From assembly GCF_004217145.1 (NCBI RefSeq), contig NZ_SHKR01000012.1, forward strand, positions 620,001 through 684,000: a DNA stretch of 64,000 nucleotides, read 5' to 3'. Source of the stretch: Kribbella rubisoli (lineage in GTDB: Bacteria; Actinomycetota; Actinomycetes; Propionibacteriales; Kribbellaceae). The notes under the pieces are model-generated. The model was given only the letters and a program-made list of their open reading frames with translations, ran no database searches and had not been told where the DNA came from. A program made the position numbers and the translations under genes. Below, in pieces: positions 44,479 to 53,406 of this stretch; position 1 is the first letter of the stretch, and each line of letters starts with the position of its first letter.

Positions 44479-47400
44479 CTAGTGAGTTCCGTAGACGTTC
44501 AGTTCAGCCGCGGAGCCGAAGACGGCGCCGTTCAATGAACTGGTGCCGACGAGCTTCACGTAGCGGCCGGGCTTGGCGGTGAAATCGACGCGCTGGACCG
44601 CGGTCGAGTTGGGGAACTCGCCCGTGGCAACCGGCGTACCCCAGTCCTGACCGTCGGCGCTGACATAGAGCTCGTAGCCCTTGAACATCCCGTTGGTTCC
44701 GCTCTGCCGGGGCAGGTAGCTGAACCCGTTCACGCTGTACGTCGACCCGAGGTCGAGCGTGATGTGATGCGGGAAGCCGGCCGGAGTAGGCACCTCCGAC
44801 CAGGCGGAATGCCAGATGGTACTGGGGTTTCCGTCCAGCGCCATCGTCGCGGCACCGCCGGTGGCGACGTCCTCGCTGTCAACATCCGCCACCTTGATCC
44901 GGGACTGCGGCACGATCCCCGGCGGGAGCACGGTCGCCTCCGCACTGATCGTTGCCTGACCACCCGTTGCCGTCAGCACGTACTTTCCTTCTGGTGTACC
45001 AGCCGGAGGGGTGACGTCCCACGTAGTCGTCGCGGTTGCTCCCGCAGCAACGGTGGCGTGGGTCGCCGGACTGCTCGCCGTAACTGTCCAGCCGTCCGGC
45101 GCGGTCAGTCCCAGCGTGATGTTGCTGGCAGCAACCATATCGTTGTTGGTGAAGGTCGTGGTGACGGTGTTGGCCTCGCCGGAGACGAGACCGGTCACAC
45201 CCGACACCGCGACGGAGGTGCAGTCCGCCGGCTGCGACGTCGTACCGAGATCGGCGACGGCGAAGTTGTCCATGATGAAGTCGGTCTGGTCTCCACCGTC
45301 GGAGAGTTTGCGCAGTCCGACCCAGTAGTCGCCTCCGCAACCAGCCACGAACTCCTGGTTGAACGTCGCCTTGGTCCGCTGCTCGCCGATCGGAGTCGCC
45401 TTGACCTCGACCGAGTCCGGACGATCGACGCCCTGGACCCACGCGTACTGGCCGGCGCGACCGCTCTCGTAGTCGAAGCTGACCTTGTACTTGTGGCCCG
45501 GCTGGAGGTTCACCGTCGACGGGGTGGTCCGGTATACCAAACCGGCGTTCTCCTCATGCGACTTCAGCGACCAATCACCGTCGAGCACATCGTCGACCAG
45601 CTTCCCGTTCCAGCCGGCCTGCGTGTACGGCACATGCTTCTTCGCGAGCACCGTCCGCGGATCGGTCACCCCGCCCGCGTCGCCCTTCACGAACGGCCCC
45701 CAGCCCTGGTCGACGTTCTCGAAGTCATCGACCAGCCCTGCCGCGGGACGCGTCGTCTCGACGACCCGCACATCGTCCAGGCGAACCCGGGCCGCACCGC
45801 CCGCAGCTCCGAGCGCCAGGTCGGCGCTGCTTCCCTTGGCCGTGAAGACGACTCTCGTCCGCTGGTAGTACGCCTCGTGTTTGTCGTCGGAGGCAACCAT
45901 GTTCTCGGCGGTCGATCTGGTCACGACGTTCTTCACCCCGTCGACGCTGATCGTCGTCGGACGGGACTTCCCCGGCTCGACCTCGATCCACGCAGAGGCG
46001 CTGTAGGTCCGACCGCGCGTCAGCCCGGTGATGCGCTGGCTGATCGACGACTTGCCTGTCCCGAGCGAAGCGACGTGCTGTCCGTTCTCGAGCGTGTCGA
46101 TGGTCGCGCCGCCCTTCGCGTTCCAGGCGGCAAGGTTGCCCGCGTTGAACCCGGGGTCCTGAAGGTGCGTGCCTTGACCCCAGGCGGCGTCCCGCGGCTT
46201 CGGAGCGGCCACCGGGTAGAGCACATACGGCTTGCCTGCGACCGCATCAAGCGTGACAGCGCCGTGCTGCACCCTGACGGTGGTCGGCTTGGTCCGGCCG
46301 GTGTCCGTCAGTTGGTAGGCGGTGAAGGTGTTGACGCCGGCGAAGGCTGACGGGACCTGCCACGTGGTGCGGCCGCCGGCTGGGTTGTAGTGGTACAGCT
46401 TCTTGTTGTTGTCCCACGGGAGCAGGTACTTGTCGCCGTCGAGCACCTTCGCGTTCCCGACGTACACGGCGCGCTTGCCGTTCTCGACCGCGCCGCGGAC
46501 GCCGCCGGTGAACGTGATGTCGTTCGCGTTCCAGTCGAGGATCTTCTGCTGCTGGAGGAACTTCGTCGGCAGGTTCTGCTTCCAGATGTTCGCGGAGAAC
46601 TTGTTCCAGTCGGTCTCACCGGTCCAGCCTTCGAACTCGACGATGCTGGCCTGGCCGAGGATCGGGTCGTTGTTCCAGACATCCTTCTCGTGGTTGCGGA
46701 CGAACCGGATGATCTGCGAGTTCAGGCCCTTGTTCGTCGGGCCGCCGTAGTCGAGGTCGTTCGCCCAGTGCGACCACAGCGACGTCCGCTCGTGCCGGTC
46801 GGCCCACTCGGTCGCGATCTGCCAGCCCTGGTCGGCCAGCTGACGGGTGAGACCGTCGGCGAGCCAGCCGGACTGGTAGTACACGTCGATGTACAGCTCC
46901 TGCAGGTTCTTGTCGGTCTCGTCGCGGAGCTGCTGGAACCGCTTCACGATGTTGCCGGAGGCAAGGTCCTGGCGCTGCTTGATGTAGTAGCTCTGGTTCA
47001 GCCAGTTCCAGCCCTTGGCGGTCTTGTCGACCAGATCCTCGCTGAACGCGTTCGCCTCCGGGTAGGACTCGGTCGCGTTCACGTGGACGCCGAACGCCGC
47101 GTTCCACGACTTGCCCTGCTTGAGCAGGGTGTTCAGATCAGTGAGCCCGCCGGCGCGGATGTTGTAGTTGCCGCCGTAGTCCGGGTGACCCGAGTCGTGG
47201 CCCTCCGAGGCGTACCCCTTGAGGATCGCCATCTGGCCGAGCCCGTCGGTCGAGAGCGAGATGCGCTTGACGTCGTCGAGCGTGCGCAGGAACGGGTGCG
47301 TGGCCTGGCTGGCGAAGTTGAACGGGATGTGCGTGATGACCCGGTCCTTGACCTGGTCGCCGCCCTTGGGCTCGACCATGATCGAGCGGAAAGCGACCGC

Positions 47401-48240
47401 GCCGTCCTCCCAGTCGACGGTCTTGTCGTGGTTCGCGTCCGGCGTCACCACGACCTTCGCCCAGGGGAGCGGCTCGGTGTACGGCGAGGTGTCGGCGCGG
47501 TACGTCCACTGACCGCTCCAGACGCCGACGCGCGTACTGCCGTCCGCGCCCTTGCGGGCCTGGTGCCAGAACCGGGCGCCGTCGTCGACCGATTGACCGG
47601 ATGGCTTGTCGTACGTCGAGTTGGACTCGATGCCCGCGGCCAGCCCGCTCGTGTTGACGAACGCGTACGCCGCTCCGGTCGCGGACGTCTCGCCCGGAGT
47701 CGCCGCGGTGACCGGCGTGATCTTGTCGGCGGTGCGCGTCGAGTCCGGGTCGAGCGTGGTGAACGCGGTGGTGGCGCCGGCGTCCGTACTCGCGACCGAG
47801 ACCAGGTCCTGGTTCGGGATATCGATCGTGTGCACGCGACTTGCCTCGGTGTCGCGGACTGCGTCTATCGCGAACTTCGTCACTCGCCCGGACAGGCTCA
47901 GGCTGGCGTCGAGCTCCACATCGGGCAGGGCGTCGAAGGCGAGCGTGTACGACGCACGCGCGCCGCTGACCGTCGCCGGGCCGGCGAGATGTGCGGTCCG
48001 GGCGGTGCCGTCGATCGTGACTGTCGAGATCGCGTCCGGTTGGCCGCCGAGGGACTGCCCGGAGGCGTTGTCGACGTACTTGATCACCCGGGGGAAGTCC
48101 GCCCCGACGGTGACCGTGAGTTCATGAGACCGGAGGGTCAGGTCGCCGTCCGTGTCATCAGCGTGCGCACCTGAGGGCACGCTCAGCACACCGGCAGCCA
48201 ACGCTACAGCCAGTACTCCACACCCCACTGAACGTTTCAT
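44479..48240 (-). CDS. Secreted GH101 endo-alpha-N-acetylgalactosaminidase
   Basis: 1253 aa. Removes Gal-beta-1,3-GalNAc (core 1) from Ser/Thr of mucin-type O-glycoproteins. Signal peptide (residues 1-28), GH101 N-terminal beta domain, central barrel to about 640, then a carbohydrate-binding region, a NEW3-type Ig domain (SNITLGLTAPDGWTV) and a C-terminal F5/8C (CBM32-like) domain. Candidate nucleophile Asp452 (LYIDVYYQSGW) and acid/base Glu478 (ATEWADRHE). GH101 is best known from gut and pathogenic Gram-positives; here it suggests use of animal or fungal glycoproteins. TTGACC upstream is a possible -35. Confidence 0.9.
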   Translation of the reverse strand: MKRSVGCGVLAVALAAGVLSVPSGAHADDTDGDLTLRSHELTVTVGADFPRVIKYVDNASGQSLGGQPDAISTVTIDGTARTAHLAGPATVSGARASYTLAFDALPDVELDASLSLSGRVTKFAIDAVRDTEASRVHTIDIPNQDLVSVASTDAGATTAFTTLDPDSTRTADKITPVTAATPGETSATGAAYAFVNTSGLAAGIESNSTYDKPSGQSVDDGARFWHQARKGADGSTRVGVWSGQWTYRADTSPYTEPLPWAKVVVTPDANHDKTVDWEDGAVAFRSIMVEPKGGDQVKDRVITHIPFNFASQATHPFLRTLDDVKRISLSTDGLGQMAILKGYASEGHDSGHPDYGGNYNIRAGGLTDLNTLLKQGKSWNAAFGVHVNATESYPEANAFSEDLVDKTAKGWNWLNQSYYIKQRQDLASGNIVKRFQQLRDETDKNLQELYIDVYYQSGWLADGLTRQLADQGWQIATEWADRHERTSLWSHWANDLDYGGPTNKGLNSQIIRFVRNHEKDVWNNDPILGQASIVEFEGWTGETDWNKFSANIWKQNLPTKFLQQQKILDWNANDITFTGGVRGAVENGKRAVYVGNAKVLDGDKYLLPWDNNKKLYHYNPAGGRTTWQVPSAFAGVNTFTAYQLTDTGRTKPTTVRVQHGAVTLDAVAGKPYVLYPVAAPKPRDAAWGQGTHLQDPGFNAGNLAAWNAKGGATIDTLENGQHVASLGTGKSSISQRITGLTRGRTYSASAWIEVEPGKSRPTTISVDGVKNVVTRSTAENMVASDDKHEAYYQRTRVVFTAKGSSADLALGAAGGAARVRLDDVRVVETTRPAAGLVDDFENVDQGWGPFVKGDAGGVTDPRTVLAKKHVPYTQAGWNGKLVDDVLDGDWSLKSHEENAGLVYRTTPSTVNLQPGHKYKVSFDYESGRAGQYAWVQGVDRPDSVEVKATPIGEQRTKATFNQEFVAGCGGDYWVGLRKLSDGGDQTDFIMDNFAVADLGTTSQPADCTSVAVSGVTGLVSGEANTVTTTFTNNDMVAASNITLGLTAPDGWTVTASSPATHATVAAGATATTTWDVTPPAGTPEGKYVLTATGGQATISAEATVLPPGIVPQSRIKVADVDSEDVATGGAATMALDGNPSTIWHSAWSEVPTPAGFPHHITLDLGSTYSVNGFSYLPRQSGTNGMFKGYELYVSADGQDWGTPVATGEFPNSTAVQRVDFTAKPGRYVKLVGTSSLNGAVFGSAAELNVYGTH

Positions 48241-48338
48241 GCGGAGAAAGTTCGCACGTAACAGCTAACAGGTCAAGAGAAACGAACACTAATGAACAAG
48301 CTCGTCCGATCTCACCACACCTTCCCGCACCGCTGGCT

Positions 48339-48439
48339 CCCGCACGTCTCAGGGGTCAACCCTCGAGTTTGCCGGTTGCGGAAGCAGAATCCAGGTGTCC
48401 AACCGGCAAGCTCCGGGGTTGACCCCTGAGTGGTGCGGG
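48339..48439. terminator. Second long inverted repeat (40-bp imperfect arms)
   Basis: Arms 48339-48378 and 48400-48439 match at 35 of 40 positions with a 21-nt loop. The arm contains CTCAGGGGTCAACCC, similar to TTGAGGGGTTATCC in the 29.9-kb element. It is downstream of the leftward fah gene and upstream of the GH101 start, so it may end fah transcription. Confidence 0.75.
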
Positions 48440-48500
48440 AGGGCCGGGGGCCGTGCCCGCCGCAGGGTGTGGTTGGGCGGTGTGGTGAGGCGGGGTGTGG

Positions 48501-49694
48501 TCAGGCAGGAACGATGCGGCCGGTTACCTCGCCTAGGCCTAGGCGGGTGCCGGTGGGGGTGGTGGCCCAGGCTGCGATGGTTACCTCGTCGCCGTCCTCC
48601 AGGAAGGTGTGTTCCTTGCCGGCTACGACGAGGGGCTCGCGGCCGCCCCAGGTGAGTTCTATGAACGAGCCCCGTTGGTTTTTGGCGGGGCCGCTGACGG
48701 TGCCGGACGCGAACAAGTCGCCGGTGCGGACGCTGGCTCCGTTGACGGTCATGTGGGCGAGCATCTGCGCGGGGGACCAGTAGATGTCGCGGTACGGCGG
48801 CGTACTGACGAGGTGACCGTTGAGACGGACCTCGAACGTGATGTCGTAGTTCGGGAGATTCTGTCCGCTCAGGTATGGAAGAACGGGCGGGTCCTGTGCC
48901 GGCAGCGGGACGGTGCCCAGAGCGTCGAGGGAGACGACCCACGGGGAGATCGACGTCGCGAACGACTTGCCGAGGAACGGGCCGAGGGGGACGTACTCCC
49001 AGGCCTGCAGGTCGCGCGCGGACCAGTCGTTCACGAGCACCACGCCGTACACATGGTCCTCGAAATCGTCAACGGACACAGGCTTTCCGAGCATCGACGG
49101 CGCACCGACGACGTACCCGAGCTCAACCTCGATATCCAACCGCTGCGACGGACCGAACGTCGGTACCGCCGCGTCCGGCGCCTTCCGCTGACCGCTGGGC
49201 CGGACGATATCGGTGCCGCTGGCAACGATCGTGCCGGCACGACCGTGGTACCCGACCGGGAGGTGTTTCCAGTTCGGCAGCAGCGGCTCGGAGTCCGGGC
49301 GGAACAGACGCCCGAGGTTGGTCGCATGCTGCTCGGAGGCGTAGAAGTCGACGTAGTCCGCGACCTCGAACGGAAGCTGCATGGTCACAGCGGATTGCGG
49401 GATCAAATGCGGCTCGACGGTGTCCCGGTCATTGGCATTGCGAACCAGCTCGAGCAGCCAACTGCGCGTCGCTCGCCAGGCCGGCCGCCCCAGGGCGAGA
49501 AACGCGTTCAACGTCGGCTCGGCGAACAGCTGCGCCCCGTCCAGCATCTGCGCCGACGCGACCGGCGCCAGGTCGATGATCTGGTCCCCGATCGCGGCCC
49601 CGACCCGCGGCTCCTCGTCCCCGTGCCGGAACACGCCGAGCGGCAGGTTGTCCGGCTCGAACGGCGAACCGTCCTGGATGTCGATCCAGCTCAT
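48501..49694 (-). CDS. fahA: Fumarylacetoacetase
   Basis: 397 aa. Last step of tyrosine breakdown, fumarylacetoacetate to fumarate plus acetoacetate. N-terminal SH3-like domain, then the catalytic domain with DYVDFYASEQHATNLGRLF, GYHGRAGTIVASGTDI, DIEVELGYVVG and VLVNDWSARDLQAWEYVPLG. ATG 49694 overlaps the stop of the 283-aa gene by one base. Coupled, divergent from hmgA. Confidence 0.96.
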   Translation of the reverse strand: MSWIDIQDGSPFEPDNLPLGVFRHGDEEPRVGAAIGDQIIDLAPVASAQMLDGAQLFAEPTLNAFLALGRPAWRATRSWLLELVRNANDRDTVEPHLIPQSAVTMQLPFEVADYVDFYASEQHATNLGRLFRPDSEPLLPNWKHLPVGYHGRAGTIVASGTDIVRPSGQRKAPDAAVPTFGPSQRLDIEVELGYVVGAPSMLGKPVSVDDFEDHVYGVVLVNDWSARDLQAWEYVPLGPFLGKSFATSISPWVVSLDALGTVPLPAQDPPVLPYLSGQNLPNYDITFEVRLNGHLVSTPPYRDIYWSPAQMLAHMTVNGASVRTGDLFASGTVSGPAKNQRGSFIELTWGGREPLVVAGKEHTFLEDGDEVTIAAWATTPTGTRLGLGEVTGRIVPA

Positions 49695-50545
49695 CAGGCC
49701 TCCATCAAACCCAGTGCCGTCAGGTCGTGCCGCGGTTCGTCGATGCTGCACGAGCCGAACGACGTGAACCAGCGCCGGGTGCTCATGGCCTGATCGCCGG
49801 TCAGCTCACGGGCCCGAGCGGCAAGCGCCTGCCCGTCCCGCTCGCTCAGAACCGAGGTCACCTCGTCATGCGCCGCGCCGTCGAGCGACGCCCGCGTCGC
49901 CAGCAGCACGTTGAGGAAACCGTGGTGCTCGAAGCCTGAATCTTCCGCGGTGTGCCGGACTGCGTTGTGCAGCCCGGCGGTGCACTTGAACGGCACTTCA
50001 CGGTCCAGGCAGGCGATGACGAACGACGCCACCTGATCCGCCGACGGGAACAGCGACGCGTCGAGCCCGCCGGTCCGCAGTTTGGCGGCGTACCCGGCGT
50101 CGGCGACCACGTCGAGCGCGCGCTCCCAGGCTCCGTTCAGACCGATCTCGACGTACGCCGTCTCCTCGTCGAAGCAGTCGTCACACGCTCGTACGACGCG
50201 CAGCGCGTTCCGCGACAGGTCGTCCTCGTCGCGCAGCCGGACCTCGACCGCGGTCACCTCGACGTCCTTCGAGCGGTCGCCCCAGCGGATCGCGGGCTCG
50301 ATCCCGCCGGCGCCGCCGGAGATCACGACCGAGACGCGGAGCGGCCCGTCGCCTGAGCGCGCTGCCTCGGCGGCCACGTCCATCAGGTCCTCGTCCGTGC
50401 AGACGAACGGCCCGACGAGCTCGGCGTACGGCGAGGTCAGGTGAGCCCGGTGTGCGGTGACGGCCTCGGCCATCGGCAGGTTCCCCGGCGGGAACATAGC
50501 AGCGTCGTCGACCAGGTGCCGGAACAAGGCGGGGACGGTTGACAT
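49694..50545 (-). CDS. Unknown 283-aa protein coupled to fumarylacetoacetase
   Basis: No recognised family. Repeating alpha/beta character fits a TIM-barrel-like fold. Sequence blocks: DAAMFPPGNLPMAEAVTAHR, FVCTDEDLM, KLRTGGLDASLFPSADQVA, VPFKCTAGLHNAVRHT and HGFLNVLLATRA. The conserved-looking KxRTGG and FKxTAGLHxxVR segments look like active-site loops. It is the first gene of the fah transcript and divergent from hmgA. No maleylacetoacetate isomerase lies in the window; this protein could fill that role or be accessory. Function inferred from context only. Confidence 0.8.
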   Translation of the reverse strand: MSTVPALFRHLVDDAAMFPPGNLPMAEAVTAHRAHLTSPYAELVGPFVCTDEDLMDVAAEAARSGDGPLRVSVVISGGAGGIEPAIRWGDRSKDVEVTAVEVRLRDEDDLSRNALRVVRACDDCFDEETAYVEIGLNGAWERALDVVADAGYAAKLRTGGLDASLFPSADQVASFVIACLDREVPFKCTAGLHNAVRHTAEDSGFEHHGFLNVLLATRASLDGAAHDEVTSVLSERDGQALAARARELTGDQAMSTRRWFTSFGSCSIDEPRHDLTALGLMEA

Positions 50546-50619
50546 GGCCCAGAGCCTAACGGATGCTTTCGGTAAGCGGACGCACGCGTTCGATTATCGG
50601 ATACTCTGGAGCAATTCTG
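50546..50619. promoter_or_regulatory. Divergent promoter region between the fah operon and hmgA
   Basis: 74 bp must drive both directions. It holds CGATTATCG (50591-50599, 4-bp arms around T) and two related motifs, AACGGATGC (50558-50566) and ATCGGATAC (50596-50604). AACGGATAC also precedes the iclR gene at 36658-36666. Confidence 0.45.
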
Positions 50620-51813
50620 ATGGCGTTCTACCGGCAGGTCGGGGAAGTTCCGCCGAAGCGGCACACCCAGTTCCGGAAACCGGACGGCGGGCTGTACTAC
50701 GAGGAGCTGATGGGGGAGGAGGGGTTCTCATCGGACTCGTCGCTGCTGTACCACGCCGGCGTGCCGTCCGCGATCGTCGATTCGCAGGTGTGGGACCTCC
50801 CCGACCTGGCCACCGTCGCCAACCACCCGCTCACCCCGCGGCACCTCAAGCTGCACGACCTGTTCACCGACACGTCCAAGTCGAACGCCGTCGAGGACCG
50901 TCGGCTGGTGCTCGGCAACGGTGACGTCCGGATCTCGTACGTCGTCGCGGAGCAGCCCTCGCCGTACTACCGGAACGCGATCGGCGACGAATGCGTGTAC
51001 GTCGAGAAGGGCTCGGCAACTGTCGAGACGGTGTTCGGCGTACTGAACGCCGTCCAGGGCGACTACGTGATCATCCCGCGCGCGACCACGCACCGCTGGC
51101 TGCCCGGACCCGAGGGCGTGCACGCGTACGCGATCGAGGGTAACTCGCACATCGCGCCGCCCAAGCGCTACCTGTCCCGGTACGGCCAGTTCCTCGAGCA
51201 CTCGCCGTACTGCGAACGCGACCTCCACCCCACCACCGAGCCGCTCGTGGTCGACGGGACCGATGTCGAGGTGCTGGTGAAGCACCGCGGGAACGGGGCC
51301 GGCGGGATCGTCGGCAGCCGGATGACGTACGCGACGCACCCGTTCGACGTGGTCGGGTGGGACGGCTGTCTGTACCCGTACACGTTCAACGTGAGCGACT
51401 TCGAGCCGATCACGGGGCGGGTGCACCAGCCGCCGCCCGTGCACCAGGTGTTCGAGGGCTACAACTTCGTGGTCTGCAACTTCGTGCCGCGGAAGGTCGA
51501 CTACCACCCGCTCTCGGTGCCGGTGCCGTACTACCACTCGAACGTCGACTCCGACGAGGTGATGTTCTACTGCGGCGGCGACTACGAGGCGCGGAAGGGC
51601 TCCGGGATCGGGCTCGGCTCGATCTCGCTGCACCCCGGCGGGTACGCGCACGGTCCGCAGCCGTCGGCGATCGAGGCCTCGCTCGGAGCGGAGCGGTTCG
51701 AGGAACTGGCGGTCATGGTCGACACCTTCCGCCCGCTCGAACTGGGCGAGGGCGGCCAGGCCGTCGACGACGGCGTCTACGCCTGGACCTGGGCGGGTCG
51801 CCGCAAGTCATAA
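50620..51813 (+). CDS. hmgA: Homogentisate 1,2-dioxygenase
   Basis: 397 aa. Opens homogentisate to maleylacetoacetate with O2. Iron ligands: His and Glu in HSNVDSDEVMFYCGG, His in LHPGGYAHGP. Cupin-type N-terminus with VVAEQPSPYYRNAIGDECVY. ATG 50620 behind ggag; an earlier in-frame start adds an unlikely 19 residues. Divergent from the fah operon; hppD is 12 kb upstream. Confidence 0.96.
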   Translation: MAFYRQVGEVPPKRHTQFRKPDGGLYYEELMGEEGFSSDSSLLYHAGVPSAIVDSQVWDLPDLATVANHPLTPRHLKLHDLFTDTSKSNAVEDRRLVLGNGDVRISYVVAEQPSPYYRNAIGDECVYVEKGSATVETVFGVLNAVQGDYVIIPRATTHRWLPGPEGVHAYAIEGNSHIAPPKRYLSRYGQFLEHSPYCERDLHPTTEPLVVDGTDVEVLVKHRGNGAGGIVGSRMTYATHPFDVVGWDGCLYPYTFNVSDFEPITGRVHQPPPVHQVFEGYNFVVCNFVPRKVDYHPLSVPVPYYHSNVDSDEVMFYCGGDYEARKGSGIGLGSISLHPGGYAHGPQPSAIEASLGAERFEELAVMVDTFRPLELGEGGQAVDDGVYAWTWAGRRKS

Positions 51814-51836
51814 CGGTCTGTGGGATTCTTTCCCGT

Positions 51837-52520
51837 GTGAGTGAGGACGGGGACACATCGCAACAGGGCGAATCGCCGGAGGTGGACGTGCAGGTGCCGC
51901 CGCGGGATCCCGGGGCGCCATTTGTCGTGGGCATCGATCGGGACGCGGTGGTACGCCGGCGCGAGGTCGTGCGGACCGTGGAGCGCCGCGGCGCCTGGAT
52001 CACGCTGGCGATCGGCGTGGTCGGCATCGTCGCCGCGATCTACGCGCTGCTGGCCTTCCGCGGTTCGGGGATGTGGCCGTTCGCGATCTTGTTGATCCTG
52101 GCAATGATCCCGCTCGTCCTCAGCACGGTGATGGTGTACCGGCTGCAGGCCGAGCGGCAGCAGTGGTACGCCTCCAACGAGCTGCAACCGGTCGCGATGC
52201 GGATGTCGCTCAAAGGGCTCGAGCTCGCGTGCGACGGAGCGGCGTACCCGGTCGTCCTGCAGTGGCACGCGGTCCGCGGCTTCCGGCAGCAGAAGCTGCT
52301 GGGCCAGTACGTGCTGGATCTCGACCTGGTGCCTGGTGTGAGCGCGACCACGGCGGGTGTCCGCGGTCTTGACCAGGCGCCTGTGCGCAGCGTCGTCAAG
52401 CCCAATCCGCTCCTGCGCCCCACCGGCCTGTTCCTGGTGAAGGCGCTCGACCAGCCCGTCCACATCATCGACGAGGCCATGAAGCATTTCTCGGGCGGAA
52501 CTGCACAAGTACGCCGCTAA
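51837..52520 (+). CDS. Two-helix membrane protein, YcxB-like
   Basis: 227 aa. Charged N-terminus, two adjacent helices (WITLAIGVVGIVAAIYALLA; WPFAILLILAMIPLVLSTVM), then a PH-like domain (MRMSLKGLELACDGAAYPVV, WHAVRGFRQQKLLGQYVLDL). Similar to YcxB-type or PH-domain membrane proteins. GTG 51837. Stop overlaps the deacetylase stop. Confidence 0.7.
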   Translation: MSEDGDTSQQGESPEVDVQVPPRDPGAPFVVGIDRDAVVRRREVVRTVERRGAWITLAIGVVGIVAAIYALLAFRGSGMWPFAILLILAMIPLVLSTVMVYRLQAERQQWYASNELQPVAMRMSLKGLELACDGAAYPVVLQWHAVRGFRQQKLLGQYVLDLDLVPGVSATTAGVRGLDQAPVRSVVKPNPLLRPTGLFLVKALDQPVHIIDEAMKHFSGGTAQVRR

Positions 52521-53305
52521 CAGGGCAGGGAACGGTACGTGTAGCCGAGCTTGGTCAGCTTGGTGAGCGCGCTGTCCAGAGCGGCGACGGTCTGGGAGCG
52601 GTTGCCGCCGCCGTCGTGCATCAGGATGATCGCGCCGGGGCGGGCGCCGGACATGATCGCGTGCTCGATGTGGGCGATACCGGGCTTCTCCCAGTCCTCG
52701 GTGTCGACGTCCCAGAGCACCTCGTGCTGGTGGTACGACGCCGCGATCGCGTGGATCTTCTCGTTCGTGGCGCCCTCGGGCGGCCGCAGGCACTTCGACT
52801 TGATGCCTTGACCGATCTCCTGCCGCACCTTCGCGTCCGGGAGACGGGTCAGCGTCTTGTGGTCGTACGTGTGGTTGCCGACGTGATGCCCGGCGGCGCG
52901 CTCGGCCGTGACCAGCTCCGGGAACTGCGCCACCTGGATGCCGATGACGAAGAACGTCGCCTGCGCGTGGTGCTTCCGCAGTACCTGAAGGACCTTCGGT
53001 GTCCACTCGTGCTGCGGGCCGTCGTCGAAGGTCAGGTACAGGACCTTGCCGTGGCCGGTCAGGTTCCAGTCGTCGACGGGAGGCTTGGGCGCCGGCGGCT
53101 TGACGGCCGGTCGGGTGGGTTTCGTCGACGACGGCGCGCCTCGCTTGGACGTTGTCGACGTACTCAGGAGCCCGTGACTCGACGCCTGGACCGCGGGTTT
53201 CGCGGACGTGGTCGAGTGTTTGGACGGACTGGCGGCTTGGGCTAGGACGGCACCGCAGAGCAGGGCGGCGACCAACGGCAGGAGTTTGCCGGGCGGCTTG
53301 GTCAT
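52517..53305 (-). CDS. Secreted polysaccharide deacetylase (CE4/NodB)
   Basis: 262 aa. Signal or anchor helix (LLPLVAALLCGAVLAQAA), Ser/Thr/Pro/Lys-rich linker, then the NodB domain: TFDDGP (MT1), HTYDH (MT2), LRPPEGATN (MT3), DVDTEDW (MT4), LMHDGGGNR (MT5). Metal ligands Asp, His, His present. Probably removes acetyl groups from chitin or peptidoglycan. ATG 53305 has a better-spaced gagagg than the one at 53314. Confidence 0.92.
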   Translation of the reverse strand: MTKPPGKLLPLVAALLCGAVLAQAASPSKHSTTSAKPAVQASSHGLLSTSTTSKRGAPSSTKPTRPAVKPPAPKPPVDDWNLTGHGKVLYLTFDDGPQHEWTPKVLQVLRKHHAQATFFVIGIQVAQFPELVTAERAAGHHVGNHTYDHKTLTRLPDAKVRQEIGQGIKSKCLRPPEGATNEKIHAIAASYHQHEVLWDVDTEDWEKPGIAHIEHAIMSGARPGAIILMHDGGGNRSQTVAALDSALTKLTKLGYTYRSLPC

Positions 53306-53406
53306 GCACGGCATCCTCTCGCGCCGGGCGGTTCAACCGGGCACCGGGTCGCCCTTAGGGTGGCCCTCAGGCCGGAGATCCCGGCGGCAGACCAGTGAGG
53401 CGGCTG

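Noticed and set aside
46390..48174. 594-codon frame opposite GH101
   Set aside because: Val/Arg/Leu-rich shadow; GH101 reading has signal peptide and full domain order.
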